NCBI GenBank assembly: GCA_003538975.1
Contig: DPQQ01000001.1
Location: forward strand, 106,421 to 135,638
DNA length: 29,218 nucleotides
Source: Clostridiales bacterium
GTDB taxonomy: Bacteria; Bacillota; Clostridia; Christensenellales; Borkfalkiaceae
Direction of reading: 5' to 3'
Shown piece after piece: positions 1 through 7,828 of this stretch (positions within the stretch are counted from its first letter, which is position 1; every line of letters starts with the position of its first letter). The position numbers were made by a program, and so were the translations under genes. A model generated the notes under the pieces. It saw nothing but the letters and a program-made list of their open reading frames with translations. It was not told where the DNA came from and made no database searches.

Positions 1-373
1 TTACGCTCACCGTTTCTTTACCTGCAAAAAGCTTTTCGGCAATGTTCAAAGCCTTTTCGGGCGCGGACTCCGCCACCTTTAAAAGAGTAAAATTCCCGTC
101 CTTATAAGTTAAAAATGCGGAAGGCTTCATCGTAACGACCGCGCCGCTCGCTCCCATATTCGGAAGATCGGGATTTTTAGAAAATATGCTTACTTTGCCG
201 TACTCGCCCGTTCCCACAAGATACATAACGGTAACCGCCGAAAACGGTACGAAAAATCCGCCGTCTTCCGTCTTTACGCCGCGCCCCGTAAGAATGTCGG
301 CGCCGGCAAGTTCTTTAAGTTTTTCTACGGTCAAAGCAATCGCTTCGGTCACGTCGTTGCCGTTTTTACTCAT
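1..373 (-). CDS. ytfJ: GerW/YtfJ family sporulation protein (3' end outside window)
   Basis: Family role: YtfJ/GerW proteins are made in sporulating Firmicutes and are linked to spore germination; their biochemistry is not settled. The visible 124 codons begin MSKNGNDVTEAIALTVEKLK and continue with the family pattern of an N-terminal helix, then DILTGRGVKTEDGGFFVPFS, a VTVMYLVGTGEYG segment and a glycine-rich GASGAVVTMKPSAFL stretch close to the C-terminus. The ATG at 371-373 is preceded by AAAGGAG six bases upstream, so the start is secure. The stop lies beyond base 1 of the window; the family is usually about 130-150 residues, so little is missing. The gene is the last visible member of the scpA-scpB-DUF2953-ytfJ order that is common in Clostridia, and this context supports the call. 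Confidence 0.85.
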   Translation of the reverse strand, partial: MSKNGNDVTEAIALTVEKLKELAGADILTGRGVKTEDGGFFVPFSAVTVMYLVGTGEYGKVSIFSKNPDLPNMGASGAVVTMKPSAFLTYKDGNFTLLKVAESAPEKALNIAEKLFAGKETVSV

Positions 374-393
374 CAAAACTCCTTTGATTATTT

Positions 394-930
394 TTATTTG
401 TTTTTTGCGATGATTTTATTTTTTATCTTTTTCGCCGCCGCAATCATAAACGGAAGCATAACTATAATCGGCGTTAAAACGAGATCGCAAAGTCCGTAAA
501 GTTCGGTTCCGTTCCCTCTTACGCTTTCGTTAAAGTCCAGGATTTCTATAACCGATTCGGGAACGAGAGCGTTGTCGAATATTTTAATAACCATAGAAAC
601 AAGCGACAAAATTCCTTTAAGCATAACCGCCGAAGAAGGACTTTTCGTTCTCGCGTAAAAAATCGCTCCGGTTATAAGTATCCCCTTTATCATCGGCACC
701 GAAACCGCCTTTTTAACGTCGCTTACGCCCAAAATTTTACGCTTTTTTGCAAAATAAACGATTATTCCGCTTAAATATGCTTCCGCTCCAAAGTCGATTA
801 TTTTTATTCCGAAAATTTTAAGCTTTCCGGAAACTATTTTATTCGCCGTTTCAAAGCATGCGGCTACCGTTAATTTTATCGGAAAATTCAAAATAAAAAG
901 AATAACGGTCGCCGCGTAAATTGCGGTCAT
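394..930 (-). CDS. DUF2953-like membrane protein of the scp-ytfJ operon
   Basis: The 178-residue product starts with a hydrophobic segment (residues 3-27) that could be a membrane anchor. It has a middle part rich in Ile/Lys and a second hydrophobic stretch near the C-terminus (about 148-168, LCDLVLTPIIVMLPFMIAAA) followed by a Lys-rich tail. Position between scpB and gerW/ytfJ is where DUF2953 proteins are found in many Clostridia, and the general layout fits, but I cannot point to a diagnostic DUF2953 motif, so the family call leans on context. The ATG at 928-930 has only a weak GAG-type ribosome binding site. It lies 20 bases upstream of ytfJ and 99 bases downstream of scpB. No function is known for the family; a sporulation role is inferred from the neighbour. 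Confidence 0.55.
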   Translation of the reverse strand: MTAIYAATVILFILNFPIKLTVAACFETANKIVSGKLKIFGIKIIDFGAEAYLSGIIVYFAKKRKILGVSDVKKAVSVPMIKGILITGAIFYARTKSPSSAVMLKGILSLVSMVIKIFDNALVPESVIEILDFNESVRGNGTELYGLCDLVLTPIIVMLPFMIAAAKKIKNKIIAKNK

Positions 931-1029
931 ACCGTTATTCTCTGCATTTATCTTTTAATTATTCCTAAGGACGCAGGCGTTTTTATTTTTGCCGATAATT
1001 CTTTTTTTTAAAGACTTTTACGGCAGATT

Positions 1030-1809
1030 CTATTCGTTGCCGTCCACCTTTTTAAGATTTTCGCCCTTTAAAAAGTCAGGGATTTCTTCATCGTCGATCG
1101 GCGGGAGTTCGAAGTCTTCTTCCTTCTTGTCTTCCGCTTCGCCGCCTTTTACTTCGGTTGCGGCGACTTCGCCTTCGGTATCTTTTGCCGTTGAAGCAGT
1201 ACCGCTGTTTGCTTCCGGATCGTTTTCTTCGACGTAAACGTCTTTCTTATAAAGATATTCGCCGGACTCGGATTCGCCGTGAATTGTTTTTATTTTTGCT
1301 AAAAGCTCTTCGTAATCCGGAAGTTCGTCCAGCGATTCTATCTGGAAACGCTTCAAAAATTCGTCCGTCGTGCCGAACATGACCGGTCTTCCGACGGCGT
1401 CTTTACGTCCGACCGGCTCTATCATCTTAAGCTCTAAAAGTTTCTGAACGGCGTATTCGCTGTTGCCCCTTATTTCTTCGAGATCTATTCTCGTAACAGG
1501 TTGCTTGTACGCGATGATAGCCGCTACTTCGAGTAAGCTTCTCGACAGTTCTTTTTCCTTTATCGGATTGAGAACGCCCGTTACTTCTTCGTGCAGGTCG
1601 GGGTTGGAGCAGAACTGCAGCTTCTTATTGAACGTCATAAGCTGCACGCCCGAATCTTCGCCGTATTTTTTTTTGAGTTCGTTTACGGCGGCGGTTACTT
1701 CGCTTTCGGATACTTCAAGTTTCTCTGCAATGTCTTTAACCGCAACGGGCGTACCCGATAAAAATATTACCGCCTCAATTATACTCGTCAATCTCTCCGA
1801 TTTCTTCAT
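1030..1809 (-). CDS. scpB: Segregation and condensation protein B (ScpB)
   Basis: ScpB is the winged-helix kleisin partner that, with ScpA and SMC, forms the bacterial condensin that compacts and helps segregate the chromosome. The 259-residue product opens with MKKSERLTSIIEAVIFLSGT, the first winged helix, and has the family signature LLEVAAIIAYKQPVTRIDLE followed by EIRGNSEYAVQKLLELKMIE (second winged helix). A GRPVMFGTTDEFLKRFQI segment closes the core at about residue 155. From roughly residue 195 the tail is long, acidic and low in complexity (many Glu/Asp, Ala, Thr), longer than the usual ScpB of about 190-200 residues. The start codon at 1807-1809 overlaps the 3' end of scpA by 35 bases, so translation is probably coupled. 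Confidence 0.95.
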   Translation of the reverse strand: MKKSERLTSIIEAVIFLSGTPVAVKDIAEKLEVSESEVTAAVNELKKKYGEDSGVQLMTFNKKLQFCSNPDLHEEVTGVLNPIKEKELSRSLLEVAAIIAYKQPVTRIDLEEIRGNSEYAVQKLLELKMIEPVGRKDAVGRPVMFGTTDEFLKRFQIESLDELPDYEELLAKIKTIHGESESGEYLYKKDVYVEENDPEANSGTASTAKDTEGEVAATEVKGGEAEDKKEEDFELPPIDDEEIPDFLKGENLKKVDGNE

Positions 1810-2539
1810 TTCTGTCTTCCCTTAATATCAATGTAATATCGCCGAAAGTTTCGTTCTGTTCGACTTTTATGTATTGTAATTTCAATAATTCGAGCGTCGC
1901 CTGAAAGGTCGTTATAAGCTGACTTCTCGTAACGTTTTCGTCAAACAGCTCGAAAAAGCTTACATATTGACGATCTAAAAGCGTCGCCCTTATAAAATCT
2001 ATTCTGTCGCGGACGGTAAAAACTTCACGCGGGATTTCACGGTTTTCGACCGCTCTTATACGCTTTTCGTCCACGCGCATCATCAGCTTGAAAAACGCGT
2101 CCACGAGTCCCTGTACGTTGAAGTCCGTATAAACGACCTTTGTTTCCCCGACCGATTTATCCGGCTCTTTATAAAACCTGTCTACGTTCTCGGTTTCTTT
2201 AAGCTTTTCGCTTGCTTCCTTAAAGAGTTTGTACTCTTCGAGTTTTCTGACCAAAAGTTCGCCTTCGTCCTCTTCTTCACCCTCTTCTATCTTCGGGAGA
2301 AGCGCTTTAGACTTTATCTCGAGAAGCGTAGAAGCCATCGTCAGATATTCGGCCGCTTTGTCCACGTCGAGCTTTTGCATGGCTCTTATGTATTTTAAGT
2401 ATTGTTCCGTTACGTCCGATACGAATATATCGCGTATTTCGATCTTCGCTTCTTTCACGAGGTGCAGTAAAAGGTCGAGAGGTCCTTCGAAATTGCCTAA
2501 AAAAGTATCGTAATCGACTGTAGATTCAAATTCCGCCAT
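1775..2539 (-). CDS. scpA: Segregation and condensation protein A (ScpA)
   Basis: ScpA is the kleisin subunit that bridges the SMC heads in the bacterial condensin. The 254-residue protein carries the diagnostic N-terminus NFEGPLDLLLHLVKEAKIEI, followed by the helix VTEQYLKYIRAMQKLDVDKA and AEYLTMASTLLEIKSKALLP, which together bind the SMC neck. The C-terminal winged helix (about residues 180-250, ending in a VEQNETFGDITL region) binds the SMC cap. A charged linker lies between. Length matches the family. The ATG shares one base with the TGA of the upstream M50 protease gene (TGATG), which indicates translational coupling, and the 3' end overlaps scpB by 35 bases. Confidence 0.95.
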   Translation of the reverse strand: MAEFESTVDYDTFLGNFEGPLDLLLHLVKEAKIEIRDIFVSDVTEQYLKYIRAMQKLDVDKAAEYLTMASTLLEIKSKALLPKIEEGEEEDEGELLVRKLEEYKLFKEASEKLKETENVDRFYKEPDKSVGETKVVYTDFNVQGLVDAFFKLMMRVDEKRIRAVENREIPREVFTVRDRIDFIRATLLDRQYVSFFELFDENVTRSQLITTFQATLELLKLQYIKVEQNETFGDITLILREDRNEEIGEIDEYN

Positions 2540-3222
2540 CAGAAAATCAACCCCCAGAATGCAGTTATGGGAATTTGGATTATCCCTTTAAGATAGCTTA
2601 AAGCTATGCCGAGTATGTCCATGGAAGGAACGTTCGTAATATCCGCCACTACTCCGAGCAAAAGAAGAGCTAAAAGAATATATTCGCTGTAATTTCTCAT
2701 GAACTGATAAAATCTTCCTCTCGTCGTGTTGAGCGCGTCGAAAAGGTTGAAACCGTCCAGCGGATAAAGCGGCAGAATATTGAACACCGCAAGGAACAAC
2801 GACATGTCTACGATATAAAACAGCGCGATACCTATGACGTACCCGACGTATCCTAAAAAACCTATCGCGCTTATCAGCGGATAAACGTAATTCCAGTATA
2901 AAACGGCTATCGGATAAACTATAAATGCGAGAAGATAGTTAGAAACTATCCCGGCAAGCGATACGAGAACACTGTCGAGCCGTCTGTGCTTAAAGTTGTA
3001 CGGGTTTATCGGAACGGGTTTGCCCCAACCGAAATGGAAAAACAGTAATGACAAAAGCCCCAGCATATCGAAATGAGCCATCGGGTTTAACGTAAGTCTG
3101 CCTTCCATTTTTGCCGTAAGGTCGCCCGATTTATACGCGACGAAAGCATGAGCGAACTCATGCACCGGAAGAGCCACCAAAAGGGCCAAAAAAACCGCTA
3201 TATAATTCAGAACCGTCGTCAT
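2539..3222 (-). CDS. Site-2 protease family (M50) membrane metalloprotease
   Basis: A 227-residue polytopic membrane protein with the zinc-protease motif HEFAH at residues 21-25 inside the first membrane segment, and the second metal-binding motif in NILPLYPLDGFNLF (LDGF, residues 155-158). These are the hallmarks of the compact S2P/M50 subfamily without PDZ domain that is found beside scpA in many Firmicutes. It should cut membrane-embedded substrates, but the substrate is not known and cannot be read from the sequence. It is the promoter-proximal gene of the operon: a TTGCTT-N17-TATAAT promoter lies about 85 bases upstream. The ribosome binding site is modest (GGTGA, three bases before the ATG). 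Its stop overlaps the scpA start by one base. Confidence 0.9.
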   Translation of the reverse strand: MTTVLNYIAVFLALLVALPVHEFAHAFVAYKSGDLTAKMEGRLTLNPMAHFDMLGLLSLLFFHFGWGKPVPINPYNFKHRRLDSVLVSLAGIVSNYLLAFIVYPIAVLYWNYVYPLISAIGFLGYVGYVIGIALFYIVDMSLFLAVFNILPLYPLDGFNLFDALNTTRGRFYQFMRNYSEYILLALLLLGVVADITNVPSMDILGIALSYLKGIIQIPITAFWGLIF

Positions 3223-3306
3223 ATTTCACCGTTTTTACCGCTTTATACGGTTATAATCGTTTTATATTCCTTGATTAAACGCCTTTGCTTTGACGTAACA
3301 AATTAT

Positions 3307-3335
3307 ATTATATTATAAAATATTATAAAAAGCAA
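3307..3335 (-). promoter_or_regulatory. Predicted sigma-A promoter of the M50-scpA-scpB-ytfJ operon
   Basis: On the minus strand TTGCTT (3330-3335) and TATAAT (3307-3312) are separated by 17 bases. The predicted start would give a leader of about 78 bases before the M50 gene. The region is very AT-rich and holds other TATAAT-like hexamers, so the precise start is uncertain. Confidence 0.55.
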
Positions 3336-3407
3336 GTTTTTTGATAAATTCGTTAAAAGCGTTGCTTTTCTGCCGCCGCTTACCGTATTTTTTACGGATT
3401 TACGGAC

Positions 3408-3434
3408 AAAAAAAGCGACCGTCGGTCGCTTTTT
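3408..3434 (-). terminator. Intrinsic terminator of the rhaBA operon
   Basis: Perfect stem AAAAGCGACC (3411-3420) / GGTCGCTTTT (3424-3433) with a three-base loop. Read on the minus strand, the stem is followed by a run of T (3408-3414). It lies about 110 bases after the rhaA stop. Confidence 0.8.
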
Positions 3435-3542
3435 AGCTTTTTTATGTTTTTATCGTAAATGAGAACGGTATAATTACGGCATGATTCCGGCGATACAGGT
3501 TGTATAAATACAAACCATAATATAACCGAAATATAATAAAAA

Positions 3543-4778
3543 TTACTTTCTTAAAGCAAGAACGTTTTTCTCGTATTCGAATACGTCTTCTATCCATTCG
3601 GCGCCGGGCATATTCTCTCTTTCGAGATATTCGTTCCATATTTCGCCGAAGGGAAGCGTTTTAAGTTCTTCGGTTACGGCTAAAAGTTCGGTAAATCTGC
3701 CTTCGTCCTGTAAGTTTTTAAGATATGCCGACGGTTCGAGAAGAGCGTATAAAAGAGCCTTTCTTACGTTCCTTGCGCCGATAGTCCAGGCGGCGATACG
3801 GTTTATCGAAGCGTCGAAATAGTCGAGCGCGATATAAACTCTGTTCGTCGCGTCGTTGCGGACGATTTCTTTACAGATTTCTTTCGTTTCGTCGTCGAAT
3901 AAAACTACGTGGTCGCTGTCCCATCTTACCGGACGGGTAATGTGAAGAGCGATTTCGGGATAGTAAAGAAGCAACGACGAAATTTTATCCGAAACGAGCT
4001 CGGTCGGATGATAATGACCGTTGTCCATAAGCGGAAGAATATCGTTTTTAGCCGCAAACGAGAGAGTGAACTCAGCCGATCCGGCGGTGTAACTTTCGAC
4101 GCCTATGCCGAAAACTTTGGATTCTACGCAAGGTTTTACGAGATCGTGATCGAACCCTATCGAAAGTATTTCTTCCAAAGATTTTTTATATCTTTCTCTC
4201 GGTCCCATTCTGTCGGCGGGGTTATCTTTGAAGCCGTCCCCCGTCCAGATATTCATAACGCAGGGGTAACCCGTTTCGAGAGCGAAGTATTCCGCAATCT
4301 TGATACAAGCCTGACCGTGGCGTACCCAGAACGATCTTACTTCTTCGTCGGGAGACGAAAGCGTAAGTCCGTTAGCGAGCGGATGAGAGAAAAACGTCGG
4401 GTTGAAGTCTATACCGCAGCCGTGTTTTTTAGCAAAATCCACCCAAGGCTTGAAATGTTTGGGCTGGAGCTTGTCTCTGTCCACCTTTTCGCCGTCCTTA
4501 AAAATAGCGTAGCTTGCGTGTACGTTAAGTTTTTTCTTTCCGGGAACGAGCGAAAATACCTTTTCCATATCCTGCATGAGTTCTTCGGGAGTTCTCGCTC
4601 TTCCGGGATAATTGCCGGTAGCCTGAATTCCGCCGGAAAGCGAACCTTCGTTATCGAAGCCTTTTACGTCGTCGCCCTGCCAGCAATGAATGGCTATGGG
4701 AATTCCCGAGAGTTTCGAAAGAGCCTTTTCTACGTCAACGCCGTACTTTTCGTACTGTTTTTTAGCAGATTTATACAT
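3543..4778 (-). CDS. rhaA: L-rhamnose isomerase
   Basis: Cytoplasmic aldose-ketose isomerase converting L-rhamnose to L-rhamnulose, the first intracellular step of rhamnose breakdown. The 411-residue product is full length for the family (about 419 in E. coli) and has its landmarks: PIAIHCWQGDDVKGFD near the N-terminus, GGIQATGNYPGRARTPEEL, GIDFNPTFFSHP, NIWTGDGFKD, and the metal-site region around E219, D252 and GHYHPTE (254-260), then WDSDHV (H290). It starts two bases after the rhaB stop with AGAGGT as ribosome binding site, so it is the second gene of a rhaB-rhaA operon. No rhamnulose-1-phosphate aldolase, mutarotase, transporter or AraC-type regulator is present in the window, so the rest of the pathway must be encoded elsewhere. 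Confidence 0.97.
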   Translation of the reverse strand: MYKSAKKQYEKYGVDVEKALSKLSGIPIAIHCWQGDDVKGFDNEGSLSGGIQATGNYPGRARTPEELMQDMEKVFSLVPGKKKLNVHASYAIFKDGEKVDRDKLQPKHFKPWVDFAKKHGCGIDFNPTFFSHPLANGLTLSSPDEEVRSFWVRHGQACIKIAEYFALETGYPCVMNIWTGDGFKDNPADRMGPRERYKKSLEEILSIGFDHDLVKPCVESKVFGIGVESYTAGSAEFTLSFAAKNDILPLMDNGHYHPTELVSDKISSLLLYYPEIALHITRPVRWDSDHVVLFDDETKEICKEIVRNDATNRVYIALDYFDASINRIAAWTIGARNVRKALLYALLEPSAYLKNLQDEGRFTELLAVTEELKTLPFGEIWNEYLERENMPGAEWIEDVFEYEKNVLALRK

Positions 4779-4780
4779 TT

Positions 4781-6157
4781 TTATACCTCTTGTATTTCAA
4801 ACGAATTGAGTATCATTTTTTTAGTTTCGGAAAAATTTTCGACAAGGTTCAACGCAACCAGTTGCGCCGAAACGTTACCGATAGCCGTCGCCTCTACGGG
4901 ACCTGCCATAACTTTTACTTTTGCGAGTTTTGCCGTGTAACTATTTAAAAGTTTATTCTGACTGCCGCCGCCGATTATATGAAGAACTTCCGTTTTTTCG
5001 CCTAAAATTTCTTCAATTCCGCGTATCGTTTTATTATAACTTCCGGCAAGACTTAAAAATATCGAATTGCATATATCGCCCGCGGTATAAGGCGGGGTTA
5101 TTCCCCTTTCGGTAAAGTCGTTTTGTATGGCTTTTACCATATCGTCCGGAGCGAAAAACTCTTTCTTGTTTACGTCAAACGTTCCCGTATATTCCGATTT
5201 TTCAGCCGCTTCGGTAAGTTCCCGAAAACTGCCGCCGAGCTGTTTTTTAACGTTCTGGAATATCCACATTCCCATAATATTCGTCTGGAAACGGAAATTG
5301 AAGTTCACCGAACCTTCGTTGGAAAAGCTCATACCTTTAAGATTATCGGTAACTGCGCGACTGACTTCTTTTCCTAACAAACTCCACGTTCCGCTCGAAA
5401 TGTAGGCTTCTCTTCTTCCGCCGTCGGGAACGGCTAAAACCGCGCTCGCGGTGTCGTGCGTCGCCGGCAAAATCACCGTAGCGTTGTAACCGACTTCGGC
5501 TTGTACTTCTTCAGTAAATTCTCCGACGATAGTACCGGGCTGTGAAAGCTCGTTGAACAGCGACTTTTTATAGCCGAGTTTATCTATTACTTCTTCGTCG
5601 AAGCAGTGCGTTTTTACGTTGACCATCGCCGTGGTAGTGGCGTTGGTGTATTCCTGTTTTTTTACGCCCGTCAATAAAAAATTGAGGTAATCGGGAATCA
5701 TAAGAAAGCTTTCCGCTATACTCATTTTACCCGATTTTTTATCGCCGTATAACTGATATACGGTATTGAAAACGGCGAATTCTATACCCGTTCTTTCAAA
5801 AAGCTTTTCAAACGGAATAATCTTTGACACGTCTTCCGACAACTTATAATTTTTTTCGTCTCTGTAAGCGTAGACGGGCGATAAAACTTCGTCATTCCCG
5901 TCAAGCAAAACGTAATCGACGCCCCAGGTGTCTATTCCTACCGATAAAGGAATTTTGCCTATATCTTTAGCCTTTTTAAGACCGTTTATAACTTCATTAT
6001 AAAGTCTTTTTACGTTCCAGGTTTTAACGCCGTCCGAAACGTCGATATAGTTATCGAAGCGGTATATTTCTTCTAAGATAATTTTATCGTTTTCTATATG
6101 CGCAAGCATATGCCGCCCGCTCGACGCGCCGATATCTATTGCAAGAACGTATTCCAT
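4781..6157 (-). CDS. rhaB: L-rhamnulokinase
   Basis: FGGY-family kinase that phosphorylates L-rhamnulose to L-rhamnulose-1-phosphate with ATP. Seen: the N-terminal phosphate-binding motif AIDIGASSGRHML, the catalytic/substrate region SVGIDTWGVDYVLLD, YAYRDEKN, PATHDTASAVLAVP, YISSGTWSLLG, and the C-terminal IIGGGSQNKLLNSYTA adenosine site, in the order usual for RhaB. Two in-frame ATGs lie near the start. AAAGGA sits directly against the first (6161-6163) but six bases before the second (6155-6157), so I chose the second, giving 458 residues. The gene is followed after two bases by rhaA. It is preceded by a consensus promoter at 6199-6227 embedded in a hairpin. Confidence 0.95.
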   Translation of the reverse strand: MEYVLAIDIGASSGRHMLAHIENDKIILEEIYRFDNYIDVSDGVKTWNVKRLYNEVINGLKKAKDIGKIPLSVGIDTWGVDYVLLDGNDEVLSPVYAYRDEKNYKLSEDVSKIIPFEKLFERTGIEFAVFNTVYQLYGDKKSGKMSIAESFLMIPDYLNFLLTGVKKQEYTNATTTAMVNVKTHCFDEEVIDKLGYKKSLFNELSQPGTIVGEFTEEVQAEVGYNATVILPATHDTASAVLAVPDGGRREAYISSGTWSLLGKEVSRAVTDNLKGMSFSNEGSVNFNFRFQTNIMGMWIFQNVKKQLGGSFRELTEAAEKSEYTGTFDVNKKEFFAPDDMVKAIQNDFTERGITPPYTAGDICNSIFLSLAGSYNKTIRGIEEILGEKTEVLHIIGGGSQNKLLNSYTAKLAKVKVMAGPVEATAIGNVSAQLVALNLVENFSETKKMILNSFEIQEV

Positions 6158-6198
6158 TTTCATTCCTTTATCCCAATCATCTCAAAATTATCTTTATT

Positions 6199-6227
6199 AT
6201 TATATAAAAAGAAGGCGGAATTGTCAA
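6199..6227 (-). promoter_or_regulatory. Consensus sigma-A promoter of rhaBA
   Basis: Minus strand TTGACA (6222-6227), 17-base spacer, TATAAT (6199-6204): a full consensus match. The -35 lies in the loop of the inverted repeat 6211-6218/6235-6242 and the spacer contains one of its arms, so a protein bound to this dyad would block RNA polymerase. The promoter is about 40 bases from the rhaB start. Confidence 0.8.
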
Positions 6228-6242
6228 ACTAAAGCCGCCTTC
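6205..6242 (-). terminator. Intrinsic terminator of the TSUP operon, overlapping the rhaBA promoter
   Basis: Perfect 8-bp inverted repeat GAAGGCGG (6211-6218) / CCGCCTTC (6235-6242) with a 16-base loop, followed on the minus strand by TTTTTATATA. This is the form of an intrinsic terminator for the operon ending at 6332. It may also or instead be an operator dyad for rhaBA. Confidence 0.65.
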
Positions 6243-6331
6243 AAACGTAAAATATAATAATTATGTAAAAATATCGGTAAAAGGTAAAAAATGCGGAATT
6301 ATCTTTAGTCTGAAAGATAATTACCGATAAA

Positions 6332-7108
6332 TCACAACAAATAATTTACCGCCAGAATTATAACGCTCGTAACGATAAGAACCGCCCCTACGACTCTGTT
6401 AAGCACTACGGAACTTGCCTTGTTCGCTATCTTGCTCGCAATTCTTGCCCAGATAAGAGTGAACAGTACGCAAAGAATTAAAATCAGAACGTCCGGGATT
6501 CCGCCTATTACGAGATGACTTATTCCGCCGGTAAGCGCGGTAAAGCTCATTATGAACACGCTGGTACCGACCGCAACGTGCATTTCGTACCCTAAAAACG
6601 ACGTCAGCACGAAAAGCATCATCATTCCGCCGCCGGCCCCCACGAATCCGCAGATAAACCCTATAATAATCCCGCCGATAACCGACTTTATTATACGGGC
6701 CTTTTTTGAAACCGCAGCCATGTCTTCTTTAGTGGTCACGACGGGTTTTATTATAAACCTTAAACCTAAAATAATCATTGCGATCTGCATTGTCCAACTC
6801 ATGGCGTTTTCGGGAACGAGTTTTCCGACAAAGCTCCCTATAACGGTCATAAGAACTACCGTGACAAGAAGAATAAGGCTGTTTTTTATATCGAGATTAC
6901 CGCTCTTTTTATAGGTATATGCGCTGACCGCGCTCGCTATAACGTCGGAAAGAAGCCCTATGCCTACCGCCTGATACGCGGGAACGCCCAAAAAAGTTAT
7001 AAGTATCGGGCCTATCACCGCAGCCGCGCTCATACCGGCGAACCCGGTTCCTATACCCGCTCCCGCGCCAGCAAAAAAACATACGAGAATTTTTATGAAT
7101 ATTTCCAT
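6332..7108 (-). CDS. TSUP family (TauE/SafE) membrane transporter
   Basis: A 258-residue, very hydrophobic protein with about eight predicted membrane segments arranged as two similar halves, as in the TauE/SafE (TSUP) family. The first half carries GAGAGIGTGFAGMSAAAVIGP and the second the matching GFICGFVGAGGGMMMLFVLT, the family's repeated glycine-rich motif. Family members export sulfite, sulfoacetate or related anions, or take up sulfur compounds; the substrate here cannot be deduced. It is the last gene of a four-gene operon. Its AAAGGACGG ribosome binding site lies in the 18 bases after the preceding gene, and the hairpin at 6211-6242 follows. Confidence 0.88.
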   Translation of the reverse strand: MEIFIKILVCFFAGAGAGIGTGFAGMSAAAVIGPILITFLGVPAYQAVGIGLLSDVIASAVSAYTYKKSGNLDIKNSLILLVTVVLMTVIGSFVGKLVPENAMSWTMQIAMIILGLRFIIKPVVTTKEDMAAVSKKARIIKSVIGGIIIGFICGFVGAGGGMMMLFVLTSFLGYEMHVAVGTSVFIMSFTALTGGISHLVIGGIPDVLILILCVLFTLIWARIASKIANKASSVVLNRVVGAVLIVTSVIILAVNYLL

Positions 7109-7126
7109 ATTTTACCGTCCTTTATT

Positions 7127-7828
7127 TTAAGCCTTGCCCGCTGTTTCCTGCGGAGCGATTTTCGCTTTTTCTCTCGACTCTTTATAATTCATTATGAATG
7201 CCCTTACCGAAATAAAAACTATAACCGCGTATATTACGAAGCTCGAAATTACGGTTAAAATACTCATATCTTCTCTTCCGGAAGAATTGTTTACGGCAAT
7301 CAAGGTGTTTTGAAGAGTGAGTATACTGACTAACGCGTCGATAAGTCTTACGGAATTACGGGTTGACCTTATAACGGACTTCTTTTTATTACCCTCTATG
7401 AGCTTAACTATGGCGATCGTTATTTTTACGGTCGAATACGCCGCTACCGTTATCGCCGGAATCATACCGAAAGTGTAATTTCGCTCCTGTCGGATCATCA
7501 GGATTATAGGAACGACTACCGCAATATTAAGAACAAGCAAAAGGGACGAAAATATAATTCCGTTCCTTTTTAATTTTTTATTCTCTTTTACGGTTAAGTT
7601 TTCGCCATGCCGCTCGATTTCTATCTTGAACGACGATAAAATCGAAACTCTCGTAAGCGCCACGAGAAGATAATATATGCCGATGCTCGTCGCGAAGTGG
7701 TAGTTTTTTATAAGCCCCAGAACAAGATTGTACACGGCGAAGCACGCTACCGTTATTACCGAAACAAGCTCTTCTTCCCGCACCTTTTTCACGGCGGACA
7801 TAAGTTTTTCTTTTTTATTTTCGTTCAT
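7127..7828 (-). CDS. Polytopic membrane protein of unknown function
   Basis: About 233 residues with a short charged N-terminus (MNENKKEKLMSAVKKVREEE), then about six hydrophobic segments in two groups: roughly residues 23-45 and 50-68, then 93-113 and 122-145, then 170-185 and 195-220 (numbering from this start). The C-terminus is charged. I do not recognise the family. Longer in-frame versions begin at 7870, but the ATG at 7826-7828 has an AAAGGCGG ribosome binding site and gives only a 14-base overlap with the TetR gene upstream, so I prefer it. Its position directly between a TetR regulator and a TSUP transporter suggests a membrane partner regulated with them; this is inference. Confidence 0.75.
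   Translation of the reverse strand: MNENKKEKLMSAVKKVREEELVSVITVACFAVYNLVLGLIKNYHFATSIGIYYLLVALTRVSILSSFKIEIERHGENLTVKENKKLKRNGIIFSSLLLVLNIAVVVPIILMIRQERNYTFGMIPAITVAAYSTVKITIAIVKLIEGNKKKSVIRSTRNSVRLIDALVSILTLQNTLIAVNNSSGREDMSILTVISSFVIYAVIVFISVRAFIMNYKESREKAKIAPQETAGKA

Larger units (their letters stand above)
3223..3542. other. Intergenic region between rhaA and the scp operon
   Basis: Apart from the terminator at 3408-3434 and the promoter at 3307-3335, this 320-base stretch shows no convincing gene. The part nearest rhaA (3435-3542) and the 3340-3405 stretch hold nothing I can identify. The leader 3223-3300 contains several short CGGT repeats but no recognisable riboswitch. Confidence 0.6.

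Noticed and set aside
3442..3639. A 65-codon minus-strand frame overlapping the rhaA 3' end.
   Set aside because: Extremely Arg/Lys-rich and in another frame of rhaA; no ribosome binding site.
3909..4940. A 343-codon open frame on the plus strand, antisense to rhaA and rhaB.
   Set aside because: rhaA and rhaB are certain on the minus strand. The antisense frame has no family resemblance, no ribosome binding site and results from codon bias of the true genes.
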